Assembly: GCF_009601015.1 (NCBI RefSeq)
Contig: NZ_WITJ01000012.1
Coordinates: 55,423 to 119,422, forward strand
From: Lactococcus hircilactis
Lineage (GTDB): Bacteria; Bacillota; Bacilli; Lactobacillales; Streptococcaceae
Direction of reading: 5' to 3'
Length of the DNA stretch: 64,000 bases
Shown here: positions 49,678 to 58,502 of the stretch, piece after piece
Numbering within the stretch: position 1 is the first letter of the stretch
Layout of the letters: every line of letters starts with the position of its first letter
Translations under genes and position numbers: made by a program
The notes under the pieces: generated by a model
Database searches by the model: none
Told to the model about the DNA's origin: nothing
What the model saw: the letters and a program-made list of their open reading frames with translations, nothing else

Positions 49678-49753
49678 AAAAACAAAATCATTTTGATATG
49701 ACCCTCAAAAATCAGACGTTTGAGGTGCACATCAGCACGATTTTGTTTTTTTT
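49676..49753. terminator. Composite two-tier hairpin between MFS remnant and DUF1003 gene
   Basis: The outer stem AAAACAAAATC with GATTTTGTTTT encloses an inner stem CCTCAAA (49703-49709) with TTTGAGG (49719-49725). T and A runs at the ends suit termination on both strands, here between convergent genes. Its form copies the element at 40798-40868. Confidence 0.7.
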
Positions 49754-49756
49754 AAT

Positions 49757-50620
49757 TTAAACGGGTGAATTTTCATGAGCTAAATTTGTTTGCTCTTCAT
49801 CATCGTCGTCGGTATTTTCTTCGATGTTATCCAACGTTTCTTCGAAATCATCCAACTGATCTTCGACATCATCGAGTCGATCACGAATGTCTTGATTTTG
49901 TTGATAGACTTCATTAAGTAAGATCTGGATATCGCCCAGCATTTCGGTTTGGATCTTTTGGATTTGCATGTTTGACGTCTGATCGTCCATCATGAGATGA
50001 TCTAATTTTTCATGCAATGCAGCCACACCTTTTTCAGATTTGATATTGGTTTGAAAGTCATTTTTTGCGGTCAATCGATCATGATCAGCAGCACGATTTT
50101 GACTCATCATGATGAGTGGTGCTTGCATCGCAGCAGTGACAGATAAAAATAAATTCAACAAAATGAACGGGTATTTATCCCACTCAAGACCAAAAAAAAG
50201 TCCAGTGACATTTAAAAACATCCACACCAAAAGAATCCCAGTGTATATGAGAATGAAATTCCAAGATCCTACAAATTCTGTGACCTTGTCTGCGGCTTTT
50301 TCACCCCATGTTTCTTGGGCTTCGAGTTGCTCTTCAACGTCATGGATTTCAAAATTTGCCTTTTCAAGTTCTTCGTTCAATCGATCATTTACGGTAAAGT
50401 TTTTTTGCAAATCCAAATGGAAAAGCGTGTCCAAAACTTCCAAACGGAACTTAACTTGATGTTCATTACAAATGAAACTGTGTGAATCACAATTGGGATA
50501 ATCTCGCTTGATTACTCTTTGTAAACTTGGATCAAGATTCTCCAGATAATCGCCACCAGAAACGCGATGAATGCGTCCATTAACTAAACAGATGACTTTA
50601 TTTGATGCAAGTGGAGCCAT
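49757..50620 (-). CDS. DUF1003 family membrane protein
   Basis: The 287-residue protein has a soluble N-terminal part with two Cys (VICLVNGRIH and HSFICNEHQV, possibly metal-binding), a coiled-coil segment and two transmembrane helices. The DUF1003 core around GSWNFILIYTGILLVWMF and WDKYPFILLNLFLSVTAAMQ ends in IMMSQNRAADHDRL. The C-terminal 70 residues form an acidic coiled coil (DVEDQLDDFEETLDNIEENT). Function is unproven. An acidic membrane protein suggests divalent cation handling, but that is inference. The ATG at 50620 lacks a ribosome binding site and is inside a hairpin. Confidence 0.85.
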   Translation of the reverse strand: MAPLASNKVICLVNGRIHRVSGGDYLENLDPSLQRVIKRDYPNCDSHSFICNEHQVKFRLEVLDTLFHLDLQKNFTVNDRLNEELEKANFEIHDVEEQLEAQETWGEKAADKVTEFVGSWNFILIYTGILLVWMFLNVTGLFFGLEWDKYPFILLNLFLSVTAAMQAPLIMMSQNRAADHDRLTAKNDFQTNIKSEKGVAALHEKLDHLMMDDQTSNMQIQKIQTEMLGDIQILLNEVYQQNQDIRDRLDDVEDQLDDFEETLDNIEENTDDDDEEQTNLAHENSPV

Positions 50621-50633
50621 GTGAAATATGGCT
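50615..50633 (-). promoter_or_regulatory. Hairpin sequestering the DUF1003 start codon
   Basis: On the minus strand AGCCAT and ATGGCT pair around a 7-nt loop. The 3' arm includes the ATG start codon, so translation should be poor unless the hairpin is opened. Confidence 0.6.
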
Positions 50634-50649
50634 TCAGAATGAATTGCTC

Positions 50650-50700
50650 AAAAAAATTGTTGCACAAATAAGAGTGCGCTAAAAGAGTGCACGTGTGCAA
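50650..50700 (-). terminator. Terminator-like hairpin in the DUF1003 leader
   Basis: On the minus strand TTGCACA (50700-50694) pairs with TGTGCAA (50666-50660) and seven T follow soon after (50656-50650). An inner GTGC/GCAC pairing and a GCACTCTT direct repeat lie between. It is placed between the leader ORF and the DUF1003 gene. Confidence 0.65.
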
Positions 50701-50715
50701 AATTCTTTTTACAGA

Positions 50716-50811
50716 TTAGCGAACAAGAGCGTGCTTTTTGTCTTGTTCAGCGATAATGTAAGTATTATAATAAAAATCTGCGTTCGGGGGTATAGGGGTG
50801 TCGCTATTCAA
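50716..50811 (-). CDS. Candidate 31-residue leader peptide upstream of the DUF1003 gene
   Basis: A TTG at 50811 opens 31 codons ending with TAA at 50716-50718. The peptide begins MNSDTPIPPNADFYYNTYII, with an Asp followed by Thr-Pro-Ile-Pro-Pro. AAAGGAG lies upstream (50824-50830), although its 12-base spacing is longer than ideal. Acidic-proline leader peptides such as enterobacterial MgtL (EPDPTPLP) slow or release ribosomes when magnesium is low. Its last codons form an 8-bp hairpin (GAACAAGA with TCTTGTTC, 50721-50748). The ORF is short and uses TTG, so translation is unproven. Confidence 0.45.
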   Translation of the reverse strand: MNSDTPIPPNADFYYNTYIIAEQDKKHALVR

Positions 50812-50877
50812 AACTGAAGCACTCTCCTTTCGTTTGATGATTTAGTGTATTGTTTTAGATCAATACAGTCCTCTTAT

Positions 50878-50905
50878 ATTATAACGTGTTTTTGAAAATT
50901 TTCAA
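50878..50905 (-). promoter_or_regulatory. Promoter of the DUF1003 leader transcript
   Basis: On the minus strand TTGAAA (50905-50900), 16 bp, TATAAT (50883-50878). Transcription would begin near 50871, about 250 nt before the DUF1003 ATG. A 7-bp hairpin TGTATTG/CAATACA lies near the 5' end. Confidence 0.75.
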
Positions 50906-50935
50906 GTCTCAAAAATTGCAAAATGAAAATAAATG

Positions 50936-50990
50936 AAAAAAACCTGTCAGTAAAGGAAAAAATTTTCCGTCAGTGCTGACAGGTTTTTTT
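50936..50990 (-). terminator. Terminator after DUF2929 gene, made from one full and one half palindrome
   Basis: A 15-bp stem pairs A7CCTGTCAG (50936-50950) with CTGACAGGT7 (50976-50990). The loop contains GGAAAAAATTTTCC (50955-50968), itself a perfect small hairpin, and the rest of a TG-centre copy GTCAGTGCTGAC (50969-50980). A small palindrome appears to have been inserted into, or grown inside, the repeat. Confidence 0.8.
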
Positions 50991-51171
50991 ATTTTTCTTT
51001 TGCGGGATTGAGTAACCCAATTTTTGAGATGACATAGACAAAAACGCCAAAGATTAAGGAAACAGCAAGCGTCCAAACAGTATTATCAGCAACGCCGGCT
51101 AAAGCTGTCATGATATATCCAGCGACCTCACCAATCACAGCTGACCAAAAAAGTGCAACAATAAGTTTCAT
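50989..51171 (-). CDS. DUF2929 family small membrane protein
   Basis: The 60-residue protein has two hydrophobic helices (LIVALFWSAVIGEVAGYIMT and WTLAVSLIFGVFVYVISKIG) and a short charged tail. It matches the DUF2929 (YjzD-like) family, often found next to dnaE in Lactobacillales, as here where it is divergent from dnaE. Function unknown. Confidence 0.8.
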   Translation of the reverse strand: MKLIVALFWSAVIGEVAGYIMTALAGVADNTVWTLAVSLIFGVFVYVISKIGLLNPAKEK

Positions 51172-51328
51172 TTTTACGCCTCTTTCATTAAATATATTTC
51201 ACTGTCCAGTATAATACAAATTGATCAAAATATCAATTTCTAGCAAAATAAAAATTTCCCATCTTTTTGAAAAATCAAGTATAATAGAAGAAGAAACAGG
51301 GTGAAAAAAGAAAAGAGAAAGGAGTTTT

Positions 51329-54300
51329 ATGTTCGTCCCACTTAATACCAAAACAGAATATAGCTTTTTAGACAGCATGGTTAGAGTATCAGATTATATC
51401 AAAACAGCAGCACAGATGGGCTATCAAACGATTGGCATGTGTGATAATGGAAATCTTCACGCCGCCTATCGCTTTATCCAAATGGCAAAAGAAAAACAGC
51501 TTCGTGCAGTGATTGCGATTGAGCTTGCATTTGAACTTTTTGATTTTCCCATGTCGATGGCCTTCATTGCAAAAAATACGACAGGATATAAAAATCTCTT
51601 ACGAATCTCGACTTTATATAACGAGGGACACACGCAATTTTCAGCCATAAAAGCTTACTTATCAGGTCTTGCAATCGTTATTCCAGAAGCTTATGGCGAT
51701 CTGTCAGCACTGACAGAATTAAAAAATCAAGCAGAACTCTACGTTGGAATCACGCATCAAACGAGCCCAAAAACTACATTTACGCTTCCCATTATTCCTT
51801 TTGATTCTGTGCGCTATCTTGCCTCTTTCGATCAAGCCACATTGGAGGTTTTGCACGCCATCAGAAACAACACTACTTTTGAAGAAGGAAAAACACAAAG
51901 CAATAAAGAGCTTCTTTTACGTCCTGAAGTTTATGAAAAATTCTATCAAAAAAATTTTCCACAAGCGCTAAAAAATCTGTCAGTACTGACAGAAAATATT
52001 TCCTATGCGCTGACAGAAAAACTGGACTTACCACAGTTTGACAAAACGCAAGATGCACAAATTTTGCTTGAAAAAATGGCAGAAAAGGGCTTAAGCGTGC
52101 GCAAAAAAACAAGTCCAACCTATCGCGATCGGCTCAGACATGAATTAAACGTCATTCACACAATGGGATTTGACAACTATTTTCTAATCGTTGGTGATTT
52201 ACTCGCTTACGCTAAGAGACAAGGCATCTATTGTGGCATGGGACGAGGCTCTGCAGCAGGATCACTCGTTGCATACGCCTTACAAATCACGCACGTCGAT
52301 CCAGTCGCTAATGCTTTGATTTTTGAGCGTTTTTTGAATCCAGAACGTGTCGCCATGCCCGATATTGACATTGACATGCCCGATGACCGGCGCAGCGAAT
52401 TATTGGATTACATGAAACGCAAGTACGGAAGTGACCATGTTGCACAAATCGTGACATTTTCAACTTTTGGAAAACGCCAAGCACTCAGAGATTGTGCCAA
52501 AGCATTCAAAATGACTGAAATCGAAATCACGGGACTGACAAAAATGTTGACCCCAAAAAATGAATTTCTTGAAGACGAATACCTTCATAATCCAAAATTC
52601 AAATCAGAACTTCTAAAAAATGCGACACTTCACCAGGTCTATGAGCGTGCAAGACGGATTGAAGGCATGCCTAGACAAACCTCTACACACGCCTCAGGCG
52701 TTGTTTTAAGCGACGACTCACTCATCAACCACGTCCCTCTAAAACCCTCTGAGGATCTCTTTTTGACCCAGTATGAAGCACACGATGTCGAAGCATTAGG
52801 ACTTTTAAAAATTGATTTTTTAGGCTTGAGAAATCTGACCTTGCTTGCGCAAATGCGAAAAGCTGTTTTAGACAAACAAAAAATAGACATTGATCCGCTG
52901 AACATTGATCTTGAAGATTCTGAAACCTTAGCGTTATTTAGAGCAGGGGATACTCAAGGCATTTTCCAATTTGAAAATCCTCAAATGCGACGATTTTTAA
53001 AAAATCTTGCTCCGACAACATTTGATGATCTGGTCGATGCCACTTCGATTTTTAGACCTGGTCCTAGTCAATTCATTCCACAATTTGTCGCCCGACGCAA
53101 CACAAAAGAACCCTTTCAATCGATTGACCCCTCACTCACAGAAATCCTCGCCCCAACGTATGGTATTATGATTTATCAAGAACAAATCATGCAAGTCGCA
53201 CAAAAATTTGCAGGTTTTTCTCTTGGAAAAGCAGATTTACTTCGCCGCGCCATCTCAAAGAAAAAAGAAAATGAATTTGAACAACTCCAATCTGAATTTT
53301 TAGCAGGAGCCATGAAAAACGGACATGATGAAACTCAAGCACAAAAAATTTATGCCCTCATTGAACGTTTTGCAAATTACGGGTTCAACCGCTCACACGC
53401 GTATGCGTATGCTGCCCTTGCAGTTCAAATTGCATATTTTAAAGCCCATTTTCCAGCAGAATTTTATGAAGTTCAACTCAAAGACCGCAAACGTGAACAA
53501 ATGATTACGGATGCCTTAGCGCACGGCTTGACCCTTGAGCCATTGTCCATCAATCAAAGTCCATATCACGACCGCATTCAAAATAACAAAATCAGCTTAG
53601 GACTCTCGCACCTTCAAAATCTCCAACGAGATTTTGCCTATTGGATTGTCGAAAATAGACCATTTAAAAATTTAGAAGCCTTCATCAGAGCATGTCCAGA
53701 AAAATTTCAAAAAGAAGAAACCCTCAAAACACTCATAAGCGTGGGGCTATTCGATCAAATGGATGCCAACCGAGGTAAACTTTTATTTAATGTTTCAAAT
53801 CTCATGGATTATGTCCAAAATATTCAATTTGATTTATTTAAAGATTCACCGCTCAAATTCAGCTACCAAGCAGCAAAAGATTTATCTCAAGCACAAAAAT
53901 ACGAGATTGAAAAAGCAACTTTAGGTGTTGGTATCACACCACATCCTATTGTAAGTCTTGCTCAGATCTATCAAGGAAATTTTACACCATTGACTCAGCT
54001 TCAAAAAAATAGCAGAGCCACACTTTTAGTTGAGGTACTCTATATCAGAGTTCATCGCGCAAAAAATGGACAAAATATGGCATTTTTAACCTGCTCAGAC
54101 AGTCAAAATAAAATGGACATCACGCTGTTTTCTGAAACATATCGTCATTATGAGACTAAACTAGAAAAGGGAAATTTTTATTTCATCACAGGAAAAGTCA
54201 CTGAAAGAAACGAGCAATTACAACTGGTTGCTGATCGCATCGCTCTTGCTCAAGAAAGTGACATCAAACTCTGGCTCAATCTCAAAGATGCAAGTAAAAA

Positions 54301-54463
54301 TACAAAACTTCACCAGATTTTAAAAGAATTTCCAGGACAGCATCAAGTGATTCTCCACTTTTCAGATCGAAAAACAACACAACAAACGACCACTTACGTC
54401 GATCAAAACGAAATGCTCATCAAAAGACTAGAAGGTTATGTTCAAAATGCAGTATTCAAATAA
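51329..54463 (+). CDS. dnaE: DNA polymerase III alpha subunit DnaE
   Basis: DnaE is the second replicative polymerase of Firmicutes, which extends RNA primers before handing over to PolC. An N-terminal PHP domain ([20 protein letters not shown]), with partly degenerate metal ligands (MCDNGNLHA for the usual DHGN), is followed by the palm with [18 protein letters not shown] near residue 345. Then come the tau/beta-binding fingers, tandem HhH and a C-terminal OB domain ([18 protein letters not shown]). Its 1044 residues are slightly short. Two palindrome copies lie inside (51701-51716 LSALTE, 51977-51992 LSVLTE). AAAGGAG precedes the ATG. Confidence 0.97.
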   Translation: MFVPLNTKTEYSFLDSMVRVSDYIKTAAQMGYQTIGMCDNGNLHAAYRFIQMAKEKQLRAVIAIELAFELFDFPMSMAFIAKNTTGYKNLLRISTLYNEGHTQFSAIKAYLSGLAIVIPEAYGDLSALTELKNQAELYVGITHQTSPKTTFTLPIIPFDSVRYLASFDQATLEVLHAIRNNTTFEEGKTQSNKELLLRPEVYEKFYQKNFPQALKNLSVLTENISYALTEKLDLPQFDKTQDAQILLEKMAEKGLSVRKKTSPTYRDRLRHELNVIHTMGFDNYFLIVGDLLAYAKRQGIYCGMGRGSAAGSLVAYALQITHVDPVANALIFERFLNPERVAMPDIDIDMPDDRRSELLDYMKRKYGSDHVAQIVTFSTFGKRQALRDCAKAFKMTEIEITGLTKMLTPKNEFLEDEYLHNPKFKSELLKNATLHQVYERARRIEGMPRQTSTHASGVVLSDDSLINHVPLKPSEDLFLTQYEAHDVEALGLLKIDFLGLRNLTLLAQMRKAVLDKQKIDIDPLNIDLEDSETLALFRAGDTQGIFQFENPQMRRFLKNLAPTTFDDLVDATSIFRPGPSQFIPQFVARRNTKEPFQSIDPSLTEILAPTYGIMIYQEQIMQVAQKFAGFSLGKADLLRRAISKKKENEFEQLQSEFLAGAMKNGHDETQAQKIYALIERFANYGFNRSHAYAYAALAVQIAYFKAHFPAEFYEVQLKDRKREQMITDALAHGLTLEPLSINQSPYHDRIQNNKISLGLSHLQNLQRDFAYWIVENRPFKNLEAFIRACPEKFQKEETLKTLISVGLFDQMDANRGKLLFNVSNLMDYVQNIQFDLFKDSPLKFSYQAAKDLSQAQKYEIEKATLGVGITPHPIVSLAQIYQGNFTPLTQLQKNSRATLLVEVLYIRVHRAKNGQNMAFLTCSDSQNKMDITLFSETYRHYETKLEKGNFYFITGKVTERNEQLQLVADRIALAQESDIKLWLNLKDASKNTKLHQILKEFPGQHQVILHFSDRKTTQQTTTYVDQNEMLIKRLEGYVQNAVFK

Positions 54464-54495
54464 AAAAGGAAGAACAGCTTCGTTCTTCCTTTTTT
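54462..54495. terminator. Bidirectional terminator between dnaE and the hemolysin III-like gene
   Basis: AAAAAAGGAAGAAC pairs with GTTCTTCCTTTTTT around a 6-nt loop. The genes converge here. Confidence 0.92.
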
Positions 54496-54499
54496 AAAT

Positions 54500-55150
54500 T
54501 TATCCCATAAATCCATAAACAGAAAACCACATCAAAAGGGCAGCGATTAAAACGAACAAATGCCAAATCACGTGGGCAAACGGGAACTTAAAGTGATAAA
54601 TGAGTGCGCCCAAAGAGTAAACCACACCACCAGAGACGAGCAACCAAAAGTCAAGTGGTGAGATTGTTTGCCAGAGCGGATAAATCGCAAGTAAAATCAT
54701 CCACCCCATCAAAACGTAGAGCACCGTTGAAGATTTTGGAACCCGATTCCATTTGGGTAAATAAATCGCTGTCAATGTGATTCCAGTAATCGCACAAGCC
54801 CAAATGACTCCGAAAATGGTCCATCCTAACCACCCACGAACCGCCACTAAACAATAAGGCGTGTAAGTTCCTGCAATTAAAAAATAAATTCCACTATGAT
54901 CAAAAACACGAAAAACATTCACTGCTTTAGTAAAATGCAAACTGTGGGCCAAAGTAGAAAATAAAAAGAGTAAAATTAATGCGGCCCCATAAATACTTGC
55001 TGAAACGACCTGCATTGCAGAGCCACTTTGAGCAGCTCGAACAAGAAGTAAAACAAGCCCTGCAATCGCTAAGCCTAATCCAATGCCGTGTGTGATGGAA
55101 TTGAAAATTTCATTTAAAATTAAATAACTGCGTGATTCTATTTTTTTCAT
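54500..55150 (-). CDS. Hemolysin III / PAQR family membrane protein
   Basis: The 216-residue protein has seven hydrophobic helices and the family signature near the N-terminus (LNEIFNSITHGIG), with further conserved HSLHF, DHSGIYFLIAGTYTPY and a late histidine pair (FAHVIWHLFVL). The His and Asp residues bind zinc in PAQR proteins. Bacterial members (TIGR01065, YqfA) are hydrolase-like membrane proteins of unclear role. The hemolysin name is historical. Confidence 0.92.
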   Translation of the reverse strand: MKKIESRSYLILNEIFNSITHGIGLGLAIAGLVLLLVRAAQSGSAMQVVSASIYGAALILLFLFSTLAHSLHFTKAVNVFRVFDHSGIYFLIAGTYTPYCLVAVRGWLGWTIFGVIWACAITGITLTAIYLPKWNRVPKSSTVLYVLMGWMILLAIYPLWQTISPLDFWLLVSGGVVYSLGALIYHFKFPFAHVIWHLFVLIAALLMWFSVYGFMG

Positions 55151-55555
55151 GTGTCCTCACTCTTCATTTTGCAATGAAAATAAGTTTCTTTATCGTCTTA
55201 AAAGCCATTAACAGATTGTAATGTTCCTACATCAATTTTTATCACAACTGAAATAAAAGAACATTAAAAAACCAATCAGCCCAAAAGATGATAAAAAATA
55301 AAATCCTTTTTTAATCCATGACCTCTTTTTTCATCTTTCCAACTAAAAATTTGATATAATATATAATATCACAAATTGTATAGAAAAGAAATGAGTATTT
55401 TGAGTGAAATTTTAGTTTTCATTTCAAAGATACTTTATTGATACAAAGGTTTGTTCACGTAAAATAAAAAAAGTGTTTTTTCCTCAAAAATGAACGAAAA
55501 GAATTTTTGGAGAATAATGAGCAACCTTAAATACAAAAACTGGTTTGGAGAAATT
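55151..55555 (+). other. 405-bp intergenic region with degV promoter and a short hairpin
   Basis: The first 200 bp hold AT-rich sequence in which I see no gene. TGATATAAT (55353-55361) and a second TATAAT (55363-55368) form the likely degV promoter. After it come a bulged hairpin (about 55392-55431) and a 16-codon ORF at 55391-55441 with a weak ribosome binding site. Two nested GGAG-ATG pairs (ATG at 55517 and 55556) precede degV. Confidence 0.6.
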
Positions 55556-56392
55556 ATGGCAATTAAAATTGTGACAGATTCGTCAATTACAATTGAACCT
55601 GAAATCGCACAGGCACTCGACATTACCATTGTGCCACTTTCGATTATGATTGACGGGGTCTTGTATTCTGATGTGGATTTGACGTTTAAAACATTCATGT
55701 CTAAAATGGCAAATGCTAAAAATTTACCAAAAACAAGTCAGCCTCCTGTGGGAGTGTTTGCTGAAGTGTATGATGAATTGGCGGTAAATGCAGACGAGAT
55801 CATTTCGATTCACATGACTGATATCTTATCAGGAACAGTAGAAGCGGCACGTCAAGGTGGACTTTTATCTGGAAAATCAGTGACCGTTGTCGATTCTGAT
55901 TTCACAGATCAAGGACTTAAGTTCCAAGTGGTCCAAGCGGCACAGATGGCAAAAGATGGAGCAACTAAAGAAGCAATTCTTTCAGCAATCCAACACACAC
56001 GCGAAAATACAGAACTTTATATTGGATTTTCAACGCTAGAAAATTTAGTTAAAGGCGGACGCGTCAGTAGAATGACAGGCTTATTTGGTGCTTTATTAAA
56101 TGTTAAAGTGATCGGGACCCTTAGAGATCATGAGTTAGGGACGATTGTGAGAGGGCGCGGGACTAAAACCTTTCATCGCTGGTTGGATGATTTATCCGAA
56201 TCCATCTCAAAATCAGGTCGAAAAATAAAAGAAATTGGAATCTCACATGCAGAAAGTCTGGAGTTTGCGGGGCGTGCAAAAGAAACCCTTCAAAAATTTG
56301 TTGAAAAACCGATTTCTGTTTTAGATACAAATTCTACCATAGCAACGCATACTGGACCAGGTGCGTGGGCGATTATGATAAATTATGAATAA
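55556..56392 (+). CDS. DegV family fatty-acid-binding protein
   Basis: The 278-residue protein starts MAIKIVTDSSITIEPE, the standard DegV strand with the fatty-acid-contacting SS pair, and has KTSQPPVGVF, IHMTDILSGTVEAARQ and the C-terminal THTGPGAWAI typical of the family. Related proteins (FakB) bind fatty acids and present them to FakA kinase. I start at ATG 55556 (GGAG seven bases upstream). An in-frame ATG at 55517 also has a GGAG site and would add 13 residues. It overlaps the next gene by 8 bp. Confidence 0.92.
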   Translation: MAIKIVTDSSITIEPEIAQALDITIVPLSIMIDGVLYSDVDLTFKTFMSKMANAKNLPKTSQPPVGVFAEVYDELAVNADEIISIHMTDILSGTVEAARQGGLLSGKSVTVVDSDFTDQGLKFQVVQAAQMAKDGATKEAILSAIQHTRENTELYIGFSTLENLVKGGRVSRMTGLFGALLNVKVIGTLRDHELGTIVRGRGTKTFHRWLDDLSESISKSGRKIKEIGISHAESLEFAGRAKETLQKFVEKPISVLDTNSTIATHTGPGAWAIMINYE

Positions 56393-57242
56393 GATGAAAA
56401 AAATATTACTGAATTTTGCTGGCTTTTTGCTGGCAATTTTGCTTATCTTTATTGTATTGTGGGTTGCTATTCCAAAAGCAAAAGACCAGTTTACGTCAGA
56501 TAAAACTGCGATGTTAAAAACTCAAAAAATTCGATATGTCGCGCTTGGAGACTCATTGACTGAAGGTGTGGGAGATGCGACTGCTCAAGGTGGCTTTGTC
56601 CCTTTATTTGCAAAACAGATTCAAAACGTAAGTGGTGATGTGGTTGAAAGTCAAAATTTTGGAAAAGCGGGGGATACCAGTGGACAGATTTATACGCGAA
56701 TGACGACCAAAGCGGATCTTAAAAAAGCCTTGAAAACGGCAAATGTCATCACAATTACAGTGGGCGGAAACGATGTGATGCACGTGTTAAAAGATAATTT
56801 TTCACGTCTTTCAAACCTTACTGAAAAAGATTTTAAAAAGCCCGCATTGGCTTATCAAAAGCGATGTGAGAAAATCTTTGCGGACATCAGAAAAGTCAAT
56901 CCGACTGCACAAATTTATGTTTTAGGCATTTACAATCCGTTTTACTTAAATTTTCCAAATATTACCATGATGCAAACCATCATTGATCAGTGGAACGATG
57001 CAACCAAACACGTCGTTCTTGCTCAGAAAAAAGCGTATTTTATCCCAATTAATCAACTTTTATACAAGGGAAATGAAGGGCAAGAAGCGATTGAAGAAGT
57101 CAAAGGAAAAACAACATCAAAAAGCGAAGTCACCAATCAACTCCTTTATGCTGGAGATCATTTTCATCCCAATAATAAAGGCTACCAAATCATGGCAGAT
57201 GCAGTATTTAAGGCCTATGAAAAGGAAAATCATTCGAAATGA
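56385..57242 (+). CDS. Membrane-anchored SGNH/GDSL hydrolase (YpmR-like)
   Basis: An N-terminal membrane helix (LLNFAGFLLAILLIFIVLWV) precedes an SGNH esterase domain. Block I is ALGDSLTEGVGDA with the nucleophile serine, GKAGDTSGQIYTR and TVGGNDVMHVL give the Gly and Asn, and the catalytic Asp-His pair is in GDHFHPNNKGY. The 285-residue enzyme acts outside the cell on an unknown ester. It shares an operon with degV and the DUF2140 gene, as in many Lactobacillales. Confidence 0.9.
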   Translation: MNKMKKILLNFAGFLLAILLIFIVLWVAIPKAKDQFTSDKTAMLKTQKIRYVALGDSLTEGVGDATAQGGFVPLFAKQIQNVSGDVVESQNFGKAGDTSGQIYTRMTTKADLKKALKTANVITITVGGNDVMHVLKDNFSRLSNLTEKDFKKPALAYQKRCEKIFADIRKVNPTAQIYVLGIYNPFYLNFPNITMMQTIIDQWNDATKHVVLAQKKAYFIPINQLLYKGNEGQEAIEEVKGKTTSKSEVTNQLLYAGDHFHPNNKGYQIMADAVFKAYEKENHSK

Positions 57243-57254
57243 TAAGGACATATC

Positions 57255-57929
57255 ATGGATAATCAAGAAAAAATTTCAAGAAAAAATAAAACAAGCTCAG
57301 CGCCAAATATAAAAGAAAAAAATGCTACAAAAAAAATAAATCCACTGCCAAAAAGTACAGTTTGGAAGGTTCTTTTTCTGGTTTTATTGGCGTTTAATCT
57401 TGCTGTGGTTCTCTTTGTCGGCGTTCGCGCTACGAGTTTTCGGGATGAGGCAATTTTATCTCGCACACAAGCGACATCAAAAAATCAAAGTGTTGCCACA
57501 GTGACAAGTACAACTCAAGAACTCAATCAATTGATTGCAACGTATATCAATGCAAATCAATCTAAAAATTCTGATTTGACGTATAAGTTTTACATCTCAC
57601 AAGAACAAGCCGTTTTAAATATGACCTATAAAGTGCTTGGAACGAAAATTCCAATTTACATTTATTTTGAACCGCTTGCTTTATCTGATGGTTCAATTAG
57701 TTTAAATGTGACGAGTATCTCGGCTGGGACGTTGGGACTTCCGACAAAAGAAATTTTACAGTTGCTCAAATCCTACAATTTACCAACTTTTGTTGAGATT
57801 AAAAGTAGCTCAAGTCAGCTGGTCATCCATTTGGATCAGATCAAGGTAGCAGGTGGATTTTACTTAAAATCAAATCAAATTGATCTTACAGCAGGAAAAT
57901 TTAGTTTTGATTTGATGAAAAAGAACTAA
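57255..57929 (+). CDS. DUF2140 (YpmS-like) membrane protein
   Basis: The 224-residue protein has a basic cytoplasmic N-terminus, one membrane helix (VLFLVLLAFNLAVVLFVGV) and an extracellular domain matching DUF2140, with YINANQSKNSDLTYKFYISQ and IPIYIYFEPLALSDG. Function unknown. It is regularly found beside the SGNH hydrolase, so the two may act together at the cell surface. AAGGA precedes the ATG. Confidence 0.88.
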   Translation: MDNQEKISRKNKTSSAPNIKEKNATKKINPLPKSTVWKVLFLVLLAFNLAVVLFVGVRATSFRDEAILSRTQATSKNQSVATVTSTTQELNQLIATYINANQSKNSDLTYKFYISQEQAVLNMTYKVLGTKIPIYIYFEPLALSDGSISLNVTSISAGTLGLPTKEILQLLKSYNLPTFVEIKSSSSQLVIHLDQIKVAGGFYLKSNQIDLTAGKFSFDLMKKN

Positions 57930-57975
57930 AAACTGATAAAAAATGGAGAAAAATGGCTTAAAGAGCCGATTTAGC

Positions 57976-58004
57976 TTGCAAAGACGGGCAATATTTGATA
58001 GAAT
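57976..58004 (+). promoter_or_regulatory. Promoter of the HU gene
   Basis: TTGCAA (57976-57981), 17 bp, TAGAAT (57999-58004). Confidence 0.8.
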
Positions 58005-58053
58005 AAACAGTGCCTAAGTAAAAGGTAAAAAATTAATGGAGGACATTTTTAAA

Positions 58054-58329
58054 ATGGCTAACAAACAAGATCTTATCGCTGAAGTTGCAGCAAAAACTGG
58101 TTTGACTAAAAAAGATTCAGAAAAAGCAGTAAACGCTTTTGGTGAAGCAGTTACAGCATTCCTTGCTAAAGGTGAAAAAGTACAACTTATTGGTTTTGGT
58201 ACTTTTGAAACTCGCGAACGCGCAGCACGTGAAGGACGTAACCCTCAAACTGGTGCAGCAATCAAAATCGATGCAACTGTTGTTCCAGCATTTAAAGCTG
58301 GTAAAGCATTGAAAGATGCCGTTAAATAA
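58054..58329 (+). CDS. hup: DNA-binding protein HU
   Basis: The 91-residue nucleoid protein starts [20 protein letters not shown] and has the DNA-intercalating arm [14 protein letters not shown] dimers bend and compact DNA. I start at ATG 58054, ten bases after GGAGG, giving the standard HU length. The upstream in-frame ATG overlaps the ribosome binding site. Codon use is strongly biased, fitting high expression. Confidence 0.98.
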   Translation: MANKQDLIAEVAAKTGLTKKDSEKAVNAFGEAVTAFLAKGEKVQLIGFGTFETRERAAREGRNPQTGAAIKIDATVVPAFKAGKALKDAVK

Positions 58330-58348
58330 TTTAACTTAAGAAATACCG

Positions 58349-58380
58349 ATGTCATGCGTTTGCATGGCATTTTTCTTTTT
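58349..58380 (+). terminator. Terminator after HU
   Basis: ATGTCATGC pairs with GCATGGCAT (one G-U pair) around GTTT, followed by a T-rich run. Confidence 0.88.
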
Positions 58381-58413
58381 TTATTTTCGTTTTAGAACAT
58401 CTGATTGAAAATG

Positions 58414-58466
58414 TGCTATAATATGAGAAATAGGAAGTCGAAAACCAGCTCTAAAAAGGGCTGGTT
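58414..58466 (+). promoter_or_regulatory. Extended -10 promoter and leader hairpin of the cysteine desulfurase gene
   Basis: TGCTATAAT (58414-58422) should start transcription near 58429. The roughly 75-nt leader contains AACCAGC (58443-58449) pairing with GCTGGTT (58460-58466). No T-run follows, so it is not a terminator. Confidence 0.5.
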
Positions 58467-58502
58467 CTGATTTTGAGGTTAGATGAAAAGGAAAGAAAAC
58501 AA

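Noticed and set aside
50634..50870. Known metal riboswitch (yybP-ykoY or M-box) upstream of DUF1003
   Set aside because: The conserved cores of those classes were not found. The leader ORF and terminator fit the sequence better.
55391..55441. 16-codon hydrophobic ORF (MSILSEILVFISKILY) in the degV leader
   Set aside because: Too short, with a weak ribosome binding site and overlapping a hairpin. No antitoxin RNA or family match is visible.
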